Shown here: positions 22,702 through 30,374 of the stretch, piece by piece
How the letters are laid out: every line of letters starts with the position of its first letter
Numbering within the stretch: the first letter of the stretch is position 1
Assembly: GCF_027694345.1 (NCBI RefSeq)
Contig: NZ_JAQEVU010000011.1
Location: 1 to 32,659 of the forward strand
Source: Varibaculum timonense_A
Lineage (GTDB): Bacteria > Actinomycetota > Actinomycetes > Actinomycetales > Actinomycetaceae
Direction: 5' to 3'
Length of the DNA: 32,659 nt
Notes under the pieces: model-generated
What the model was told of the DNA's origin: nothing
Databases searched by the model: none
The model's input: only the letters and a program-made list of their open reading frames with translations
Made by a program: the position numbers and the translations under genes

Positions 22702-23151
22702 TTACATCTCTTGGTTAGTGTTTATTAGTGGCGGGGTTTTCCACGCAGAATTGCCGCTTAATGGTGCAAGTAAAATCTTGCGTACTTCCTTATTTTCTTT
22801 ACCAGAAAGACCGATGCGGTAAAGCAGGGAACGCAGTTCATACTTCTCATTACTTACCTGGCTTGTACTTCGGGTTACGGTGCGGTGGATCCGTTTGGCG
22901 TAGGCGATCAGCTTCGTTAAGAACTCGGTGTAGGCAGTGATCTTCTCGAACTCGGGCAGCTCATCCCACCAAGGAAAACTCAGCCCCTCACTACTGGTGG
23001 TGATGCTAAGCTGGCTCGCGCCGAGCGCTTTAGCGATCAAGTCTTTCTTGGCTGCAATAAGTTCATGCAGCCTTGCCAGCTCAGTCTCATCAAGCGTGGC
23101 GGGCAGGGTGACTACGAGCCCGTAGTTTTCAGCCTTTTTGGTGCTCACCAT
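22702..23151 (-). CDS. Hypothetical phage accessory protein
   Basis: A 149-residue soluble protein, basic towards the C-terminus. It has a long helical region around TELARLHELIAAKKDLIAKA, and a second with KLIAYAKRIHRTVTRSTSQV followed by RSLLYRIGLSGKENKEVRKI. Prophages of Gram-positive bacteria often carry a protein of this size in the same place under the vague name virulence-related protein. This is a resemblance of context only. Its ATG at 23151 overlaps the preceding acidic gene by 7 bases, with GGAGGA upstream, so the two form a small operon downstream of repeat copy C. Confidence 0.7.
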   Translation of the reverse strand: MVSTKKAENYGLVVTLPATLDETELARLHELIAAKKDLIAKALGASQLSITTSSEGLSFPWWDELPEFEKITAYTEFLTKLIAYAKRIHRTVTRSTSQVSNEKYELRSLLYRIGLSGKENKEVRKILLAPLSGNSAWKTPPLINTNQEM

Positions 23152-23360
23152 TGCTCATCCTCCTCACCATCAAACTCGATGCTTTGAACGTCCATCCATG
23201 TGCGGATGAGGCGCATGAAGTCTTGTGGGAAGTTGGAGACGATCATTTCTACGTGCTCGTAGCTGTGGTCTTCGGCTGCATCCCACACCGCACCAATATC
23301 GGTCAGGTCGACTCCGAGGTTTTCGATTTCTTCCAAGTCGGCGTATAGCTGTCCCATCAT
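23145..23360 (-). CDS. Very acidic small protein, possible DNA mimic
   Basis: A 71-residue protein with many Asp/Glu residues spread along its length (ADLEEIENLGVDLTDIG, then EFDGEEDEQW at the end) and few basic ones. ATG 23360 is chosen because AGAGGG lies 7 bases upstream. The charge, size and nearness to two DNA methyltransferases would suit an antirestriction or DNA-mimic protein. The charge is seen in the sequence; the role is only inferred. It is the first gene after repeat copy C and overlaps the next gene. Confidence 0.65.
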   Translation of the reverse strand: MMGQLYADLEEIENLGVDLTDIGAVWDAAEDHSYEHVEMIVSNFPQDFMRLIRTWMDVQSIEFDGEEDEQW

Positions 23361-23395
23361 CACCAAACCCTCTCTTTCTTGCTGGTTGTTTGGTC

Positions 23396-23442
23396 ATGTA
23401 TATACAGCCATAGGTTCGCGGGCTTATCCAGTCATTTTCGCC
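23396..23442 (-). promoter_or_regulatory. Shared leader repeat, copy C (shorter)
   Basis: Upstream of the acidic gene at 23145. It keeps ATGTATATACAGCCATAG (23396-23413) and TTATCCAGTCATTTTCGCC (23424-23442) at the same 10-base spacing as copies A and B, but lacks the TACCG-TTT-CGGTA inverted repeat. It begins exactly past the stop of the cytosine methyltransferase. Confidence 0.65.
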
Positions 23443-24969
23443 TTAAAATCCAGGAGTTTTAGTGGTCTCGGCCGCTATCTGGGAAAGCACGAGTTTGGCG
23501 CACGGTAAAGCTATCCCGTTTCCCCACAGCTTGTATAACGCCCGGTCGGTTCCAGGATTAGCCAGCCATTTGCGTACTTGGTTGCGGGTTTTAGGTCTTT
23601 TCAATCCTTGTGCCTTGGCCCAGCTAGCCCAGACTTGCCACCAGTAATCCAACTGTGAATCTGTAGGATCGCTGATTGCTAAATCTCGTGTCCAATCATC
23701 AGGGAATCCTTGTAGGCGGGCACACTCGGTTGGGGTTAAGCGTCTCACGCGGTATTCGGGCACGCAAGGGTCAGTGACCAGGGGCAGCTCAGTAGAATCC
23801 GAAGCCAACAATGCGCCAGCAATATTAACGTTTCCTCGGCAGAAGAAGTCCGCCTTCGACGCCGAGATGACATCGGGTTGCATGATGGCGATACCGCCTT
23901 GGTTACAGGTCGGAGCTATCCCTGACGTATCGAGCGTCTTTGATACCTCGGTGGGATAACCATACCTGCCCACTGCCGCGCCGCGTCCCTCATGTAACGC
24001 ATTGAAACCGTAGGCGGTAGCGATGATGGGAGTATTGCCTCCGCCAGTGCCGTAACGAGCGGTCACGGTTGGTGCTATCTGGCATGGTCCGCCCACTCTG
24101 GCATCATGAGGATGATGGTCAAACAGTAGCGGCTCAATAATACTCTGATCGTTACTACATCCGAGCGTGCCCGACAGATTTGTTTGCACGAGCGGGCCTT
24201 TACCGCCACCAGGTTTACCTGCCCGCATCCGCAAGGCGAACACATCTAAAGATTTGCTTGCCTCGTGAGTGCTCGCTCCAAGATTGGTGGGAGGGTTTTG
24301 CCTTTCACTGCAGCCCGGCGCAAGATCCCGGAACACGCGTTGGGGCTCAAAGAGTATGTGTCCGGCACGCTCGCTTGCAAAATCGCAGATAAGGTAGATT
24401 CTTTTGCGTCGTTGGGGTACTCCGAAAAATTGCGCGTCCAATACTCGCCACGCAATACTCCACTGGTCTGCCACGATCGCTCCGGCTTTTTGCCACTTTT
24501 GTACTCGAGGTAGGTCAGCCGCTGCCGTTTCGTCGACAACCGAGATGAGGTTTTGCAGGACGCTGTGGAAGTCTGCCCCTTTATTGCTTGAGAAGGCTCC
24601 GGGCACGTTTTCCCAAACAGCGAATCTTGGATATAGACCATGACTTGCCTTTCTCATTTCTCTGATGACTCTGACAGCTTGGTGAAATAAACCCGAACGC
24701 TCGCCAGCTAAACCTGCCCTTTTACCTGCCACCGACAGGTCTTGGCAAGGAGAACCAAACGTGACCACATCCACCGGCTCTAGCTGACTGCCGTCAATAT
24801 CGCAGATGTCGCCCAGGTGTTGCATTTGCGGTAAACGCGTGGTGGTTACCAGGATCGGGAAAGGCTCAATCTCGCTCGCCCACACAGGTTCGATACCAAC
24901 CTTGGTGGCGGCGAGAGGGAATCCTCCCGAGCCATCAAAAAGCGAGCCAAGCCTTAAAGTTTGTCTCAC
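23443..24969 (-). CDS. DNA (cytosine-5) methyltransferase
   Basis: A 508-residue C5 methyltransferase using S-adenosylmethionine. Motif I is GSLFDGSGGFPLAA, motif IV GSPCQDLSVAGKRAG (catalytic Cys in PCQ), motif VI ENVPGAF, motif VIII QRRKRIYLI, motif IX RLTPTECARLQGFPDDW and motif X WGNGIALPCA. The variable target-recognition region lies about residues 230-395. All conserved motifs are present, so it looks active. No cognate endonuclease is next to it, so it is an orphan phage enzyme, likely protecting DNA from host restriction. GTG 24969 has AGGAGAAAGG upstream and lies 3 bases after the preceding methyltransferase stop. Confidence 0.95.
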   Translation of the reverse strand: MRQTLRLGSLFDGSGGFPLAATKVGIEPVWASEIEPFPILVTTTRLPQMQHLGDICDIDGSQLEPVDVVTFGSPCQDLSVAGKRAGLAGERSGLFHQAVRVIREMRKASHGLYPRFAVWENVPGAFSSNKGADFHSVLQNLISVVDETAAADLPRVQKWQKAGAIVADQWSIAWRVLDAQFFGVPQRRKRIYLICDFASERAGHILFEPQRVFRDLAPGCSERQNPPTNLGASTHEASKSLDVFALRMRAGKPGGGKGPLVQTNLSGTLGCSNDQSIIEPLLFDHHPHDARVGGPCQIAPTVTARYGTGGGNTPIIATAYGFNALHEGRGAAVGRYGYPTEVSKTLDTSGIAPTCNQGGIAIMQPDVISASKADFFCRGNVNIAGALLASDSTELPLVTDPCVPEYRVRRLTPTECARLQGFPDDWTRDLAISDPTDSQLDYWWQVWASWAKAQGLKRPKTRNQVRKWLANPGTDRALYKLWGNGIALPCAKLVLSQIAAETTKTPGF

Positions 24970-24972
24970 GAG

Positions 24973-26229
24973 TTAGCCTTTCTCCTTGGGACGCTCAACC
25001 TCTTTCACCAGATCCAGGTAGGCATACTGCTTGCCACCACGCTCACACGTGATCCCTGCTGCGTCTCCGGTTGCTTCCGCATAGCGGCGCAGAATCACGG
25101 AAGCGTATTTCTCATCTAGCTCCATCGCGTAACAGGTACGGTCAATAGCTTCTGCAGCCATTAGCGTGGAACCAGACCCAGCAAAAGTGTCGAGGATGAT
25201 TGCGTTGGTTTGGGTGGAGTTACGAATCGGATAAGCCAACAAATCCAACGGCTTCGAAGTCGGATGGTCACTGTTTTTGCGGGGCTTGGCAAAATTCCAC
25301 ACCGTGGTTTGTTTGCGATTCGCATACCAAGCGTGAGAGCCGTCTTTCTTCCACCCATAAAGCACCGGTTCGTGCTGCCACTGATATGGGGAACGACCAA
25401 GTACAAGGGAGTCTTTAACCCAAATACAACAGCCCGACAGGTAAAAACCAGCATCTTGAAAAGCGCGACGGAAGTTCAATCCTTCAGTATCGGCATGGAA
25501 AACATAGGCTGACCCGCCCTTATCTAAGGATGCCGCCATGTTGGTGAACGCAGCCAGCAGAAACTCATAAAACGCGTCTGCGTCTTGCTTATCACCTGCG
25601 ATTTTCAGGCCGCTAGATGATTTGAAGTCCACGTTGTAAGGCGGGTCTGTGACCACCAAATTAGCCTGTTTGCCATCCATCAAGGTTTCAACATCGCCCT
25701 TGTTCGTGGCATCCGCGCACATCAGGCGATGCCTACCAACCCTCCAGATATCGCCTTTTTCGACAAAGGCTGCCGCTTCAAGGGCGGCGTTCAGGTCGAA
25801 GTTATCGTCCTCGATACTGTCGCCGTCGAGAGAACCTATCAACTGTTGTATTTCGGCTTCGTCGAAACCGGTGAGTTCAACCTCGAAATCGGAAGCATCC
25901 AGGTCGGCTATGAGTAGGGCGAGTTTGGATTCGTCCCAATCGCCACTGATCTTGTTTAGAGCAACGTTGAGCGCTTTTTCGCGGGTTTCGTCTAGCTCAA
26001 CGACCACGCAGTCCACGGTTTTATAGCCCAGATCGGCGAGTACTTTCAGGCGCTGATGCCCACCCACAATATTTCCGGTGGTTTTGTTCCAGATGACTGG
26101 CTCTACATACCCGAACTCGGTAAGGGAGCGTTTGAGTTTGTCGTAGTCGAGGTCACCGGGTTGTAAGTCTTTGCGAGGGTTGTAGTCAGCTGGGGTGAGA
26201 TCAGTTAGCGCTATTTGCTTGATGCGCAT
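24973..26229 (-). CDS. ParB-domain DNA amino-methyltransferase (N6-adenine or N4-cytosine)
   Basis: A 418-residue fusion. Residues 1-~120 form a ParB/Srx-like domain (LTPADYNPRK..., GGHQRLKVLADLGY). From about 155 comes an amino-methyltransferase with VVTDPPYNVDF (motif IV DPPY) before ILDTFAGSGSTLMAAEAI (motif I), the beta-class order. The target is probably adenine N6, but N4-cytosine cannot be excluded. Such ParB-methyltransferase fusions are common in phages. The start ATG 26229 lies inside the end of the upstream metK-like gene (29-base overlap). It forms a methylation operon with the SAM synthetase and the C5 enzyme. Confidence 0.94.
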   Translation of the reverse strand: MRIKQIALTDLTPADYNPRKDLQPGDLDYDKLKRSLTEFGYVEPVIWNKTTGNIVGGHQRLKVLADLGYKTVDCVVVELDETREKALNVALNKISGDWDESKLALLIADLDASDFEVELTGFDEAEIQQLIGSLDGDSIEDDNFDLNAALEAAAFVEKGDIWRVGRHRLMCADATNKGDVETLMDGKQANLVVTDPPYNVDFKSSSGLKIAGDKQDADAFYEFLLAAFTNMAASLDKGGSAYVFHADTEGLNFRRAFQDAGFYLSGCCIWVKDSLVLGRSPYQWQHEPVLYGWKKDGSHAWYANRKQTTVWNFAKPRKNSDHPTSKPLDLLAYPIRNSTQTNAIILDTFAGSGSTLMAAEAIDRTCYAMELDEKYASVILRRYAEATGDAAGITCERGGKQYAYLDLVKEVERPKEKG

Positions 26230-27391
26230 GGTTTTTCACCGCCTTAACAAGCTCACGGCTAGTAGTCCAGGTGTCTTCCCACTTGCGTGTGTAATCCCCG
26301 AAATGTCCATACGTCGAATAGCGCACATAGCCGGGTGCTCGCAGCCCAAACTGGTCGATGATCGCTGCTGGTCGAAGATTGAACACATCTCGAGCGGCAG
26401 CCGTAATGATTTCGTCGGTGTATTGGCCGGTGCCGAGCGTGTCGATAGCAAAAGCGACCGGGTCGGCTTTACCAATCGCATAAGAAATGCTCACTTGGCA
26501 CTCTTCAGCTAGGTGCGCATCCACCACCGTCTTGGCGATCAGCCGCGCCATATAAGCACCCGAGCGGTCAACCTTCGACGGATCCTTACCGGAAAACGCT
26601 CCACCACCATGTCCGGCCAGCCCGCCATAGGTGTCAACCATCAACTTCCTACCGGTGAGTCCGGTGTCGGCTTTAGGGCCGCCCTCCACGAACCGCCCGG
26701 ACGGGTTGATCAACACAACCGTGTCCTCATCTACCGGTAGATATGGCTGGCATGCTGGACCGATAATCATCGAGGTGATTTCACGTCGCAACTCATCGAA
26801 ATCCTTGGATTTATCGTGCTGGATGGAAACCACAACAGTTTCGATGGATAGCGGTTTGCCTACCTCGTTGTAGCGCACCGAAACTTGTGCTTTACCATCC
26901 GAGAAGATCCCAGTGATGGTGCCTTGCTTGCGCGCGTCATCTAGCCGTTTACAAATCTCGTGGGCTAAAACAAGAGGTAACGGTAAACGCTGTGGTGTAT
27001 CAGTGCAGGCATAACCGTAGACCGTGCCTTGATCACCAGCCCCCTGAAGACAATAAGCAGACTCATCGCCATGGCGAGCCTCTAAAGATGTGGTCACGCC
27101 GTCGTTAATATCGTTAGATTGACGCCGCACCCACACGTACACCAAAAATCTCCACGGCTTATAGCCAGCTGCAGTCAGGGCTGTGCGTACGCAATCACGC
27201 AAGTCCACACGAGCATTAGTGCTGATTTCACCGGTGACAATAATGCGTCGCCCAGTAGCCATGACCTCTACCGCGACGCGGGCGTTGGGATCGGCGTTGA
27301 GAATTTCGTCGAGAATCTGATCAGCAATTAAATCGCACAGTTTATCGGGGTGACCGATACACACTGCTTCAGCGCTGCGAACCATAGTCAT
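26201..27391 (-). CDS. metK: S-adenosylmethionine synthetase (methionine adenosyltransferase)
   Basis: A 396-residue MetK homologue of normal length that makes S-adenosylmethionine from ATP and methionine. Visible signatures are GHPDKLCDLIADQILDE, GAGDQGTVYGYACTDT, INPSGRFVEGGPKADTG and the P-loop-like GGGAFSGKDPSKVDRSGAYMAR. All key motifs are intact. The first residues (MVRSAEAVCIGHPDKL) differ from housekeeping forms, as expected of a phage branch. It is immediately followed by two methyltransferase genes, so it probably raises the methyl-donor pool for phage DNA modification. The ATG start has AAAGGG 7 bases upstream. No SAM riboswitch was recognised in the leader. Confidence 0.95.
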   Translation of the reverse strand: MTMVRSAEAVCIGHPDKLCDLIADQILDEILNADPNARVAVEVMATGRRIIVTGEISTNARVDLRDCVRTALTAAGYKPWRFLVYVWVRRQSNDINDGVTTSLEARHGDESAYCLQGAGDQGTVYGYACTDTPQRLPLPLVLAHEICKRLDDARKQGTITGIFSDGKAQVSVRYNEVGKPLSIETVVVSIQHDKSKDFDELRREITSMIIGPACQPYLPVDEDTVVLINPSGRFVEGGPKADTGLTGRKLMVDTYGGLAGHGGGAFSGKDPSKVDRSGAYMARLIAKTVVDAHLAEECQVSISYAIGKADPVAFAIDTLGTGQYTDEIITAAARDVFNLRPAAIIDQFGLRAPGYVRYSTYGHFGDYTRKWEDTWTTSRELVKAVKNHAHQANSAN

Positions 27392-27424
27392 AGGAATGCC
27401 CTTTCAGTAGAAAAATCAAAAGAA

Positions 27425-27462
27425 ACAAAAACTCCCCACCATGTCAGTCAAGAGTGGGGAGT
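27425..27462 (-). terminator. Rho-independent terminator between small terminase and metK
   Basis: A perfect 9-base stem (ACTCCCCAC at 27431-27439 with GTGGGGAGT at 27454-27462, 14-base loop). On the minus strand it runs into TTTTTG. It would stop transcripts coming from the small terminase gene, so the metK operon probably has its own promoter or depends on antitermination. Confidence 0.75.
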
Positions 27463-27490
27463 GAAGATAAAGAGGCGAACCCGAGTCATG

Positions 27491-27499
27491 TGCGATAAT
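27491..27499 (+). promoter_or_regulatory. Extended -10 for the glycine-zipper gene
   Basis: TGCGATAAT is an extended -10 (TGN plus GATAAT). Seven bases later comes GTG at 27507, in frame with the gene. The spacing fits a leaderless transcript starting at that GTG. Confidence 0.5.
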
Positions 27500-27506
27500 G
27501 GAATAC

Positions 27507-27710
27507 GTGCAAGACGAAACGAGTAAACCTAATCCGCCAGAACCTTCCGGCGGCAATGGTAAGGCCGTGGTTTACGGAATGATTGCCGGGATGATGGCCG
27601 GCATTATCTTTGGGTTCATTATGAACAATATTGCCTTAGGGTTAGCTATCGGCATAGGAGTTGGGATGACGCTAGGGGCAGGCTGTAGCGAAACAAAAGG
27701 CTCCAAATAA
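27507..27710 (+). CDS. Small glycine-zipper membrane protein (cargo)
   Basis: A 67-residue protein; ATG 27498 would add three residues. GTG 27507 is preferred because the extended -10 at 27491-27499 overlaps that ATG, which would lie upstream of the transcript start. After a short Pro/Glu-rich polar start come two hydrophobic helices with repeated small residues (GMIAGMMAGIIFGFIM, then ALGLAIGIGVGMTLGAG), a glycine-zipper hairpin, and a polar tail. Similar tiny proteins are widespread and uncharacterised in Gram-positive genomes. On the plus strand between metK and the small terminase it looks like cargo. Membrane insertion is likely. A superinfection-exclusion or pore role is only a guess. 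Confidence 0.65.
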   Translation: MQDETSKPNPPEPSGGNGKAVVYGMIAGMMAGIIFGFIMNNIALGLAIGIGVGMTLGAGCSETKGSK

Positions 27711-27734
27711 CCCCGGGAAACAACTAGGACGCAT

Positions 27735-28307
27735 CTACGAGCGTGCTTTCAGCAACTGCTCCATAACCTCATCACCCGGAGCCGCACCCGAATAGTCACT
27801 AGTGCAGTTAGATCGCACAATCTCAAAAATCTCATACCAATACACGTTTGCCTGTTTACCAAAAGACTGGGACATGGCGACGAACGGGGAAGCGATAGCA
27901 GCCCCGGTAGTTGGGTGCTTGCCGAGCAAACCGAACTTGGAGATCGCCTGCTCACACTGCACATACCGGGCGAAAGCCTGGGCGTAGGCCTCAATCAGAC
28001 GCTTAGAAACAAACCTCGTGCAACCACGCTCATCCAACCACCGCCACGTCTCCCGATACACCAAATCAGCACCCAAGGGTTTGCCGTCACGCTGGATATC
28101 GCTTAAGTATTCAGAGGGTTCGGGCATCACCTCACCAGTAAGCACCGCGCCCGCGCCAACATCTGCACCCTCGAAATCAAAAGGAGACGCTAGCGGATCT
28201 TCCAGGCGAGTAGCAGGCAGACCCTTAGCGAGTTTCTCACTGAGCGGGTCTGGTTTCGCGCCCGCCCGCACCCGGCGACCACCACGATTAGTTCCATCTT
28301 TCGCCAC
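27735..28307 (-). CDS. Terminase small subunit (P27-like)
   Basis: A 190-residue protein fitting the P27-type small terminase. It has a basic, Arg/Gly-rich N-terminus (GGRRVRAGAKP), then a region with LGADLVYRETWRWLDERGCT, and helices containing YAQAFARYVQCEQAISKFG and a SPFVAMSQSFGKQANVYWYE-type ending. It recognises phage DNA and starts packaging together with the large subunit, which lies about 6 kb downstream. The start is GTG 28307 with AAGG about 9 bases upstream. The start region overlaps the likely promoter zone of the divergent plus-strand gene at 28344. Confidence 0.85.
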   Translation of the reverse strand: MAKDGTNRGGRRVRAGAKPDPLSEKLAKGLPATRLEDPLASPFDFEGADVGAGAVLTGEVMPEPSEYLSDIQRDGKPLGADLVYRETWRWLDERGCTRFVSKRLIEAYAQAFARYVQCEQAISKFGLLGKHPTTGAAIASPFVAMSQSFGKQANVYWYEIFEIVRSNCTSDYSGAAPGDEVMEQLLKARS

Positions 28308-28330
28308 TGAAGTAAGCCTTACTGTTAAAA

Positions 28331-28336
28331 TATGAT
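28331..28336 (+). promoter_or_regulatory. -10 element for the membrane protein at 28344
   Basis: TATGAT lies seven bases before an in-frame ATG at 28344, again fitting a leaderless transcript. It overlaps an upstream ATG at 28332, which would then not be transcribed. Confidence 0.45.
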
Positions 28337-28343
28337 TTTGAAA

Positions 28344-29003
28344 ATGGTTCGAGAGATTTTGGTAAGTATGCGGACAAATCGTACGTATTTCAATCGCAGT
28401 GCTGTATGGCTGTGTTTTCTGTTTGCCTCACTACTGGGTCTTCTCATGTTTCTAGCGCAGATTTATTATTCAAAAGATAGTGTGGTACGGGGCGCGCCTA
28501 TCCTACTACTAGGAAAACCCGTCAATATTCTGCTACTTCCTGCCGCTATTTACCTAGTTGTGTCAGTTTTAGCTTTAATCTTGTTTATCGCTACGCTGAA
28601 GCAAACTAATAGTGACATTAAAAAGAGATGGGTAAAAGCAATTCTCATGGTTGCGTTTCTAACAGGCACAGTAGCTTGTGTAGGGACTGTCATTAACATG
28701 GACAGTTACGGCATAGTTCCCTCTAAGCAAGACGATACCAATTGTCGGGTTATCTATTCGTGGGGAAATAGCGCGATGCATCACAGGTTTGGGCGATTCT
28801 ATACCGTGTCGAACAATTTTCATCTTGGCGTTAAAACGCCGTATTCGTGGTCAGCCAAAGGCTCAGGAAAAATAGATGACACCGCCTGGGAAGTGCGCTG
28901 GGAATCAGGAATCGGGACGCTCCGTACTTATTCGAGTATCGGAATAGACCCTGATACAGATATCCCAGCGCGCTTCACCTGCAAAATAGCAGATTCGCGT
29001 TGA
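28344..29003 (+). CDS. Membrane protein with extracellular C-terminal domain, unknown
   Basis: A 219-residue protein; ATG 28332 (223 residues) and ATG 28368 are other possible starts. Three hydrophobic segments are visible at about 15-38, 50-75 and 88-112. They are followed by a soluble Trp/Ser-rich domain of about 100 residues (VIYSWGNSAMHHRFGRFYTV onward) that should face outward. No family was recognised. It is divergent from the small terminase, with a likely leaderless promoter, and its stop lies one base from the stop of the convergent gene at 29005. It may be prophage cargo or the first host gene; the sequence does not decide. Confidence 0.7.
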   Translation: MVREILVSMRTNRTYFNRSAVWLCFLFASLLGLLMFLAQIYYSKDSVVRGAPILLLGKPVNILLLPAAIYLVVSVLALILFIATLKQTNSDIKKRWVKAILMVAFLTGTVACVGTVINMDSYGIVPSKQDDTNCRVIYSWGNSAMHHRFGRFYTVSNNFHLGVKTPYSWSAKGSGKIDDTAWEVRWESGIGTLRTYSSIGIDPDTDIPARFTCKIADSR

Positions 29004-29004
29004 T

Positions 29005-29640
29005 CTACGGCTGAGATATTGAACAGCTTGTGTTGATAAAGGATTGAGCAACGTCGGTCTCGCCCTTTGTGAGTGGGTAGACGGCGTCTTGTAAAAATAT
29101 CTCAAAGTCGGGGAAATGATTGATGTATGAGCTTTTCTTGAATGATTCAAGCTTGGCAATATCCCGATCTACTTTCTTAAAGTCTTTCTCTTGGCTGTGC
29201 TTGACAGCTTCAACTAGCCAAGCACATTGCCAATCTGAGGCAGCTGAAGCTGCAAAGTAGCCATCTTCGTATTTCACAAGCTCAGGAGCCGGAGAATCTG
29301 AGACGCCCGCACTCCGTTCGGATAACCGTGATTCAAGAGTGTGAGCTTGCGCTGTGAGCGAATCAAAACTCTCTCCCTCACTATAGTGGTACCCATCAGG
29401 CATCGTAAGCTCAGCCATCACAGCCGCGCGTTCTGCCTTTTGTTGCTTTTGCGCCTGCGTGAGATTCTCAGAAACTTTGCGTAAATCTTCTGCAGCTTGC
29501 TGTGTGTATGCAGACTCCCCTGGCGTGTCTTGAGCCGTAGCCGACTGCTTTGATCCAAACAGTGCGAAAAAGACGATGAGTACAAGTGAAAGTGGAACCA
29601 GAATATAAAGAGAATGGCTAATCGCTACTCGACGTGACAT
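29005..29640 (-). CDS. Membrane-anchored extracellular protein, unknown
   Basis: A 211-residue protein with a short basic N-terminus and one hydrophobic helix at about 11-28 (LYILVPLSLVLIVFFALFG), acting as signal anchor. The outside part begins with a Gln/Glu-rich, probably coiled-coil stretch (QQAAEDLRKVSENLTQAQKQ). A second domain follows, with one cysteine in DWQCAWLVEA and one near the end (INTSCSIS) that could form a disulphide. No family was recognised. The ATG start has AAGGGGG upstream. It is cotranscribed, or nearly so, with the secreted protein gene just upstream. Confidence 0.7.
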   Translation of the reverse strand: MSRRVAISHSLYILVPLSLVLIVFFALFGSKQSATAQDTPGESAYTQQAAEDLRKVSENLTQAQKQQKAERAAVMAELTMPDGYHYSEGESFDSLTAQAHTLESRLSERSAGVSDSPAPELVKYEDGYFAASAASDWQCAWLVEAVKHSQEKDFKKVDRDIAKLESFKKSSYINHFPDFEIFLQDAVYPLTKGETDVAQSFINTSCSISQP

Positions 29641-29668
29641 AAGACCCCCTTAAAAGTATCGTGCTATT

Positions 29669-30109
29669 TTAATATGAAATAGAGCCGGTAATAGTTGCTA
29701 CTTGTGACCCCATGGAAATACTGCCTTTGGTGTTAATCGCAAAATTGGTAGCAAAGGGGTTCGAACCCTCTGTGCCAGGGAAAACACCTCGCATAGTCTT
29801 TTGTTCTGTTTCTATACGAGTGAATTGTTTTTGATTACTTTTGTAGCGAAGTCCGACAGTCCATCTAAGTGCTCCACCACTTGCTCCCCATGTACCTCCC
29901 CACCAGTAAACAGGAGAAACAGATGCGTTAATTCTGATAGGGCTTCTGTATGGCTTGTATCGATACGTAGAATACTGAATTAGATAGGAAGTAACCCTTG
30001 CTCCCTTGAGATTATCTGTTTTTGCATATGCTGGTGTAGTGATACAAAAACACATAACAAGCGCAGCGATAGTGGACAGGCATAACAGTTTTACATGTTT
30101 GGCAGACAT
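29669..30109 (-). CDS. Small secreted protein, unknown
   Basis: A 146-residue protein with a clear signal peptide: basic start, hydrophobic core LLCLSTIAALVMCFCITT, and an AYA-K cleavage site near residue 29. The mature part is basic and rich in Tyr, Trp, Ser and Thr with a beta-strand pattern (SPVYWWGGTWGASGGALRW, then TNFAINTKGSISMGSQVATI). It resembles a secreted beta-sandwich or bacteriocin-like protein, but no motif settles this. GAGGAG lies upstream of the ATG. It precedes the membrane-anchored gene by 28 bases, so the two could work as a pair at the cell surface. The 265-base gap on its other side is AT-rich and should hold divergent promoters. Confidence 0.7.
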   Translation of the reverse strand: MSAKHVKLLCLSTIAALVMCFCITTPAYAKTDNLKGARVTSYLIQYSTYRYKPYRSPIRINASVSPVYWWGGTWGASGGALRWTVGLRYKSNQKQFTRIETEQKTMRGVFPGTEGSNPFATNFAINTKGSISMGSQVATITGSISY

Positions 30110-30374
30110 CCTCGCTCCTCAAAGAATTCAATTTTTGTGATACTTGGTACCAGGATAGAATATGACTTTACTGGTTTTCAATAGAGATTTGTACGATATT
30201 TTACAAAAAATCTGTTGATTTGGCTTCCCGGTCAAAGCGTGGAGCGAATCTAGTTTAGTGCTAACAGACGCGCTGTCGCCTATTCGTGAAATCTTTAGCC
30301 ACGCTTGTTGTTCGCCTCCATCTATGATGGTAGTTAGATGCTAAGAAACTAACTATTACAGAATCAGGTCAATC

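Noticed and set aside
27392..27735. A SAM riboswitch upstream of metK.
   Set aside because: Only a simple terminator hairpin is visible. No conserved SAM riboswitch core was recognised on the minus strand.
29669..30109. Lactococcin 972-type bacteriocin, suggested by the signal peptide and a GGTW motif.
   Set aside because: Length and spacing differ and the rest of the family pattern is missing, so it is left as an unknown secreted protein.
1..30374. AGGTCAATC at 1-9 and again at 30366-30374 as possible attachment-site cores.
   Set aside because: Only nine bases match, which is expected by chance in 32 kb, and the flanks differ. The second copy also lies next to a gene start.
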